Assembly: GCA_014523695.1 (NCBI GenBank)
Contig: JAATVS010000320.1
Span: 1-5,537 of the forward strand
Reading direction: 5' to 3'
Length of the DNA stretch: 5,537 bases
From: Nitrososphaerales archaeon TH5895
Lineage (GTDB): Archaea > Thermoproteota > Nitrososphaeria > Nitrososphaerales > Nitrososphaeraceae
Under the pieces are notes generated by a model that saw only the letters and a list, made by a program, of their open reading frames with translations, searched no databases and was not told where the DNA came from. Below are positions 4,320 to 5,537 of this stretch, piece by piece (the first letter of the stretch is position 1; each line of letters starts with the position of its first letter). The translations under genes were made by a program, and so were the position numbers.

Positions 4320-4391
4320 GGTTTAAAGGGTAGGGAATCAATAGAGCTATTTTAATATTCTAGCGTGGCTAGTTTTTTTATCCTTTAAACC
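4320..4391. repeat. 10-bp inverted repeat enclosing a terminator stem
   Basis: GGTTTAAAGG (4320-4329) and CCTTTAAACC (4382-4391) are exact reverse complements 52 bases apart. Inside sits the stem-loop with a T-tract at 4360-4379. The nested layout could be a structured RNA, a small element with terminal repeats, or paired control sites in the 3' flank of the minus-strand gene at 4424-4933. No target-site duplication is obvious. Confidence 0.4.
4360..4379 (+). terminator. Stem-loop plus T7 tract, plus-strand terminator
   Basis: CTAGC-GTG-GCTAG is followed immediately by seven T (4373-4379), the form of an intrinsic terminator reading rightward. It would stop plus-strand transcripts coming through the CRISPR-like unit before they run antisense into the gene at 4424-4933. 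No plus-strand protein gene precedes it, so a non-coding transcript is the implied customer. Confidence 0.45.
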
Positions 4392-4423
4392 GATGAGCAA
4401 AACGTTGCATAACTAGTCATTTA

Positions 4424-4933
4424 CTACTTGAAATAATTTTCAAGGTAGTGACCTGCAATCTTCTCGAGTTCTGCACATTCTATAAGCTGTGTATTATATC
4501 CTGTTACTATGTGCTGCTTTAGTATGCTATCTTTGACTTTAGATGTTAACGGCATGTTCATAGTATAATATATGGTTATATCTGCATAATCGTGGCGGTC
4601 ACTATTCTCATACTTTCTCACTCCATCATTCTTTCTCTTGTCTAGACAAACTAGTTCAGGCCTGCCATATTTTTCTGCAAGTGCAAAAATTAGAGCAGCG
4701 GCAAATTGGAAGTTACTTCCTCTCATACTAACAATAACTAGATCTTCTTCACTGTCTAGTATTTCAAGAATATTCTGATGCTTATCAGTTATTTTGTATT
4801 TACTTTGATACATCGTGTGAGAATCTTTAACTATTTTTCTTTTGTAAAATTCATACGAAACTCTACATTCAGATAAAAGAATTTCAAGTCTGTTTTTATT
4901 TATGGAAGTACCGTGAGCGTGGGCGTTATTCAT
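4424..4933 (-). CDS. Uncharacterised 169-residue alpha/beta protein
   Basis: This is the largest intact gene here. The product starts MNNAHAHGTS, has a charged helical N-terminus (about 12-60), then a likely core strand DLVIVSMRG (64-72), a hydrophobic helix NFQFAAALIFALAEKYG (74-90), a strand ELVCLDKR (93-100), a polar loop (KNDGVRKYENSDRHDY), a strand ITIYYTMNM (119-127) and two C-terminal helices. The strand-helix-strand order suggests a Rossmann-like or other three-layer alpha/beta fold, but no glycine-loop or catalytic motif is clear, so no reaction is proposed. There is no signal peptide or membrane segment; it is probably cytoplasmic. The ATG at 4933 is chosen because a TATA box lies at leaderless distance and no longer frame has support. 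It is transcribed away from the gene at 5149. Confidence 0.8.
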   Translation of the reverse strand: MNNAHAHGTSINKNRLEILLSECRVSYEFYKRKIVKDSHTMYQSKYKITDKHQNILEILDSEEDLVIVSMRGSNFQFAAALIFALAEKYGRPELVCLDKRKNDGVRKYENSDRHDYADITIYYTMNMPLTSKVKDSILKQHIVTGYNTQLIECAELEKIAGHYLENYFK

Positions 4934-4950
4934 CTCATTATTATTTATAC

Positions 4951-4960
4951 AATATATGTT
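4951..4960 (-). promoter_or_regulatory. TATA box for the 169-residue protein gene
   Basis: On the minus strand AACATATATT is centred about 23 bases before the ATG (4933), consistent with a leaderless or very short leader transcript. A closer TATAAATA-like stretch at 4941-4950 is too near the start to serve. The upstream DNA also holds the palindrome AACCGGTT (4986-4993) and the small inverted repeat TACTG-TAT-CAGTA (5038-5050), either of which could be a regulator site between the two divergent genes. Confidence 0.45.
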
Positions 4961-5148
4961 TAATATTTAATTTATTAGTATAGGCAACCGGTTAAGACAG
5001 GTGAGGGGAAGGTGAAGGGATAGCCACGAGAAGCGCGTACTGTATCAGTATGAAGATTTTTCGCAAATGGTTTACACTCTAGATTCAATTAGCAAGAATA
5101 ATAGCTAGCTTCAAATATGCAGAACACGCGAATCGGCGTTATCGCAAG

Positions 5149-5391
5149 ATGTCGCTAAACCCAGAAGAGAGAGATAAGAGATTACACAGCCTAGATGAGA
5201 CTATGGGCCAAAACTTGGATCAACAGATTAAGGAACACAAGGCAAGTGCCAAGGTCGCTCTAGCTTTGCATTTTAATCGAGAACTTGTCGCAGCTGAAGA
5301 GTGTGCAAAGAAAAGGGATTTACAAGAAGCTTTTGTCCATCGCATCTGGGCGGAAATGCTAAATACAACGTTAAAAGTGCTGGAGAAGTGA
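5149..5391 (+). CDS. Hypothetical 80-residue all-helical protein
   Basis: The product begins MSLNPEERDKRLHSLDETMG and appears helical throughout. A polar, charged N-terminal third leads into helix KASAKVALALHFNRELVAAE (31-50) and then helix KKRDLQEAFVHRIWAEMLNT (54-73). The pair of helices joined at EECAKKRDL resembles one antiparallel repeat unit of TPR or MIT type, suggesting protein binding; this is inference from pattern only. There is one cysteine, and no signal peptide or membrane segment. The ATG at 5149 is the first good start; a weak TATA-like CAAATATGC lies at 5112-5120. The gene faces away from the one at 4424-4933, with about 215 bases between them. The opposite-strand frame at 5220-5423 is a shadow. 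Confidence 0.7.
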   Translation: MSLNPEERDKRLHSLDETMGQNLDQQIKEHKASAKVALALHFNRELVAAEECAKKRDLQEAFVHRIWAEMLNTTLKVLEK

Positions 5392-5537
5392 AAGAATATT
5401 TTCTGTTCAGAGAACCCATTCAATAGGTGTTTGAAATATGAAAGCTGGAGTCAAAGGATTACTAATACAACACTCCATAAAGTAATACCGCAAAATCAGA
5501 AATTAGTAAAGTCATAAAAGGAAAGACGCAGCTCTAT

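Noticed and set aside
5118..5159. 13-residue frame MQNTRIGVIARCR overlapping the start at 5149
   Set aside because: It is too short, overlaps the real start in another frame and has no ribosome binding site.
5220..5423. Minus-strand frame of 67 residues
   Set aside because: It is the antisense shadow of the helical protein at 5149-5391, with Ser/Ala/Cys-rich composition typical of reverse translation.

Overview
The window looks like an accessory, gene-sparse stretch of a low-GC soil-type ammonia-oxidising archaeon (Nitrososphaerales; Nitrosocosmicus-like is my best guess). The reasons are AT-rich intergenic DNA with archaeal TATA boxes 22-32 bases upstream of start codons and no Shine-Dalgarno (a leaderless pattern), tiny secreted proteins ending their signal peptides in A-x-A or AYG, an N-glycosylation-rich secreted peptide, and a Cys/His-rich micro-protein of a style familiar from these genomes. 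No rRNA, tRNA or intact transposase was seen.

Layout. 1-775 has no convincing gene. It holds two nested inverted repeats (6-132 and 61-613), one unexplained open frame (296-463) and a strong hairpin (507-534). 776-1039 (+) encodes a secreted acidic peptide with seven N-glycosylation sequons. 1198-1476 (+) encodes a secreted four-cysteine protein. 1477-2160 holds a U-rich terminator, a 9-bp hairpin and two weak overlapping coding candidates on opposite strands. 2190-2415 (+) is a third small secreted-protein gene, broken by an amber codon at codon 3 and a +1 frameshift, with its promoter still intact. 2604-2720 (+) encodes a 38-residue putative metal-binding micro-protein. 2748-3081 (+) carries two small overlapping frames, the second more believable. 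3082-3477 has no recognisable gene but has a 14-bp palindrome next to a TATA box. 3478-4082 (-) is a decayed gene of about 200 codons with two frameshifts and an amber stop. Just upstream of that gene lies a two-repeat, one-spacer CRISPR-like unit (4121-4216), followed by a hairpin and a stem-plus-T-tract terminator (+). 4424-4933 (-) is the largest intact gene, an unrecognised 169-residue alpha/beta protein. 5149-5391 (+) is an all-helical 80-residue protein. 5392-5537 shows nothing convincing.

There is no clear operon: almost every gene seems to be its own transcription unit. Pseudogenes, solitary repeat structures and very small exported proteins together suggest a region of turnover rather than a working pathway. 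The most interesting items are the CRISPR-like remnant, the small secreted and Cys-rich peptides with their shared promoter geometry, and the decayed genes that share amber interruptions.
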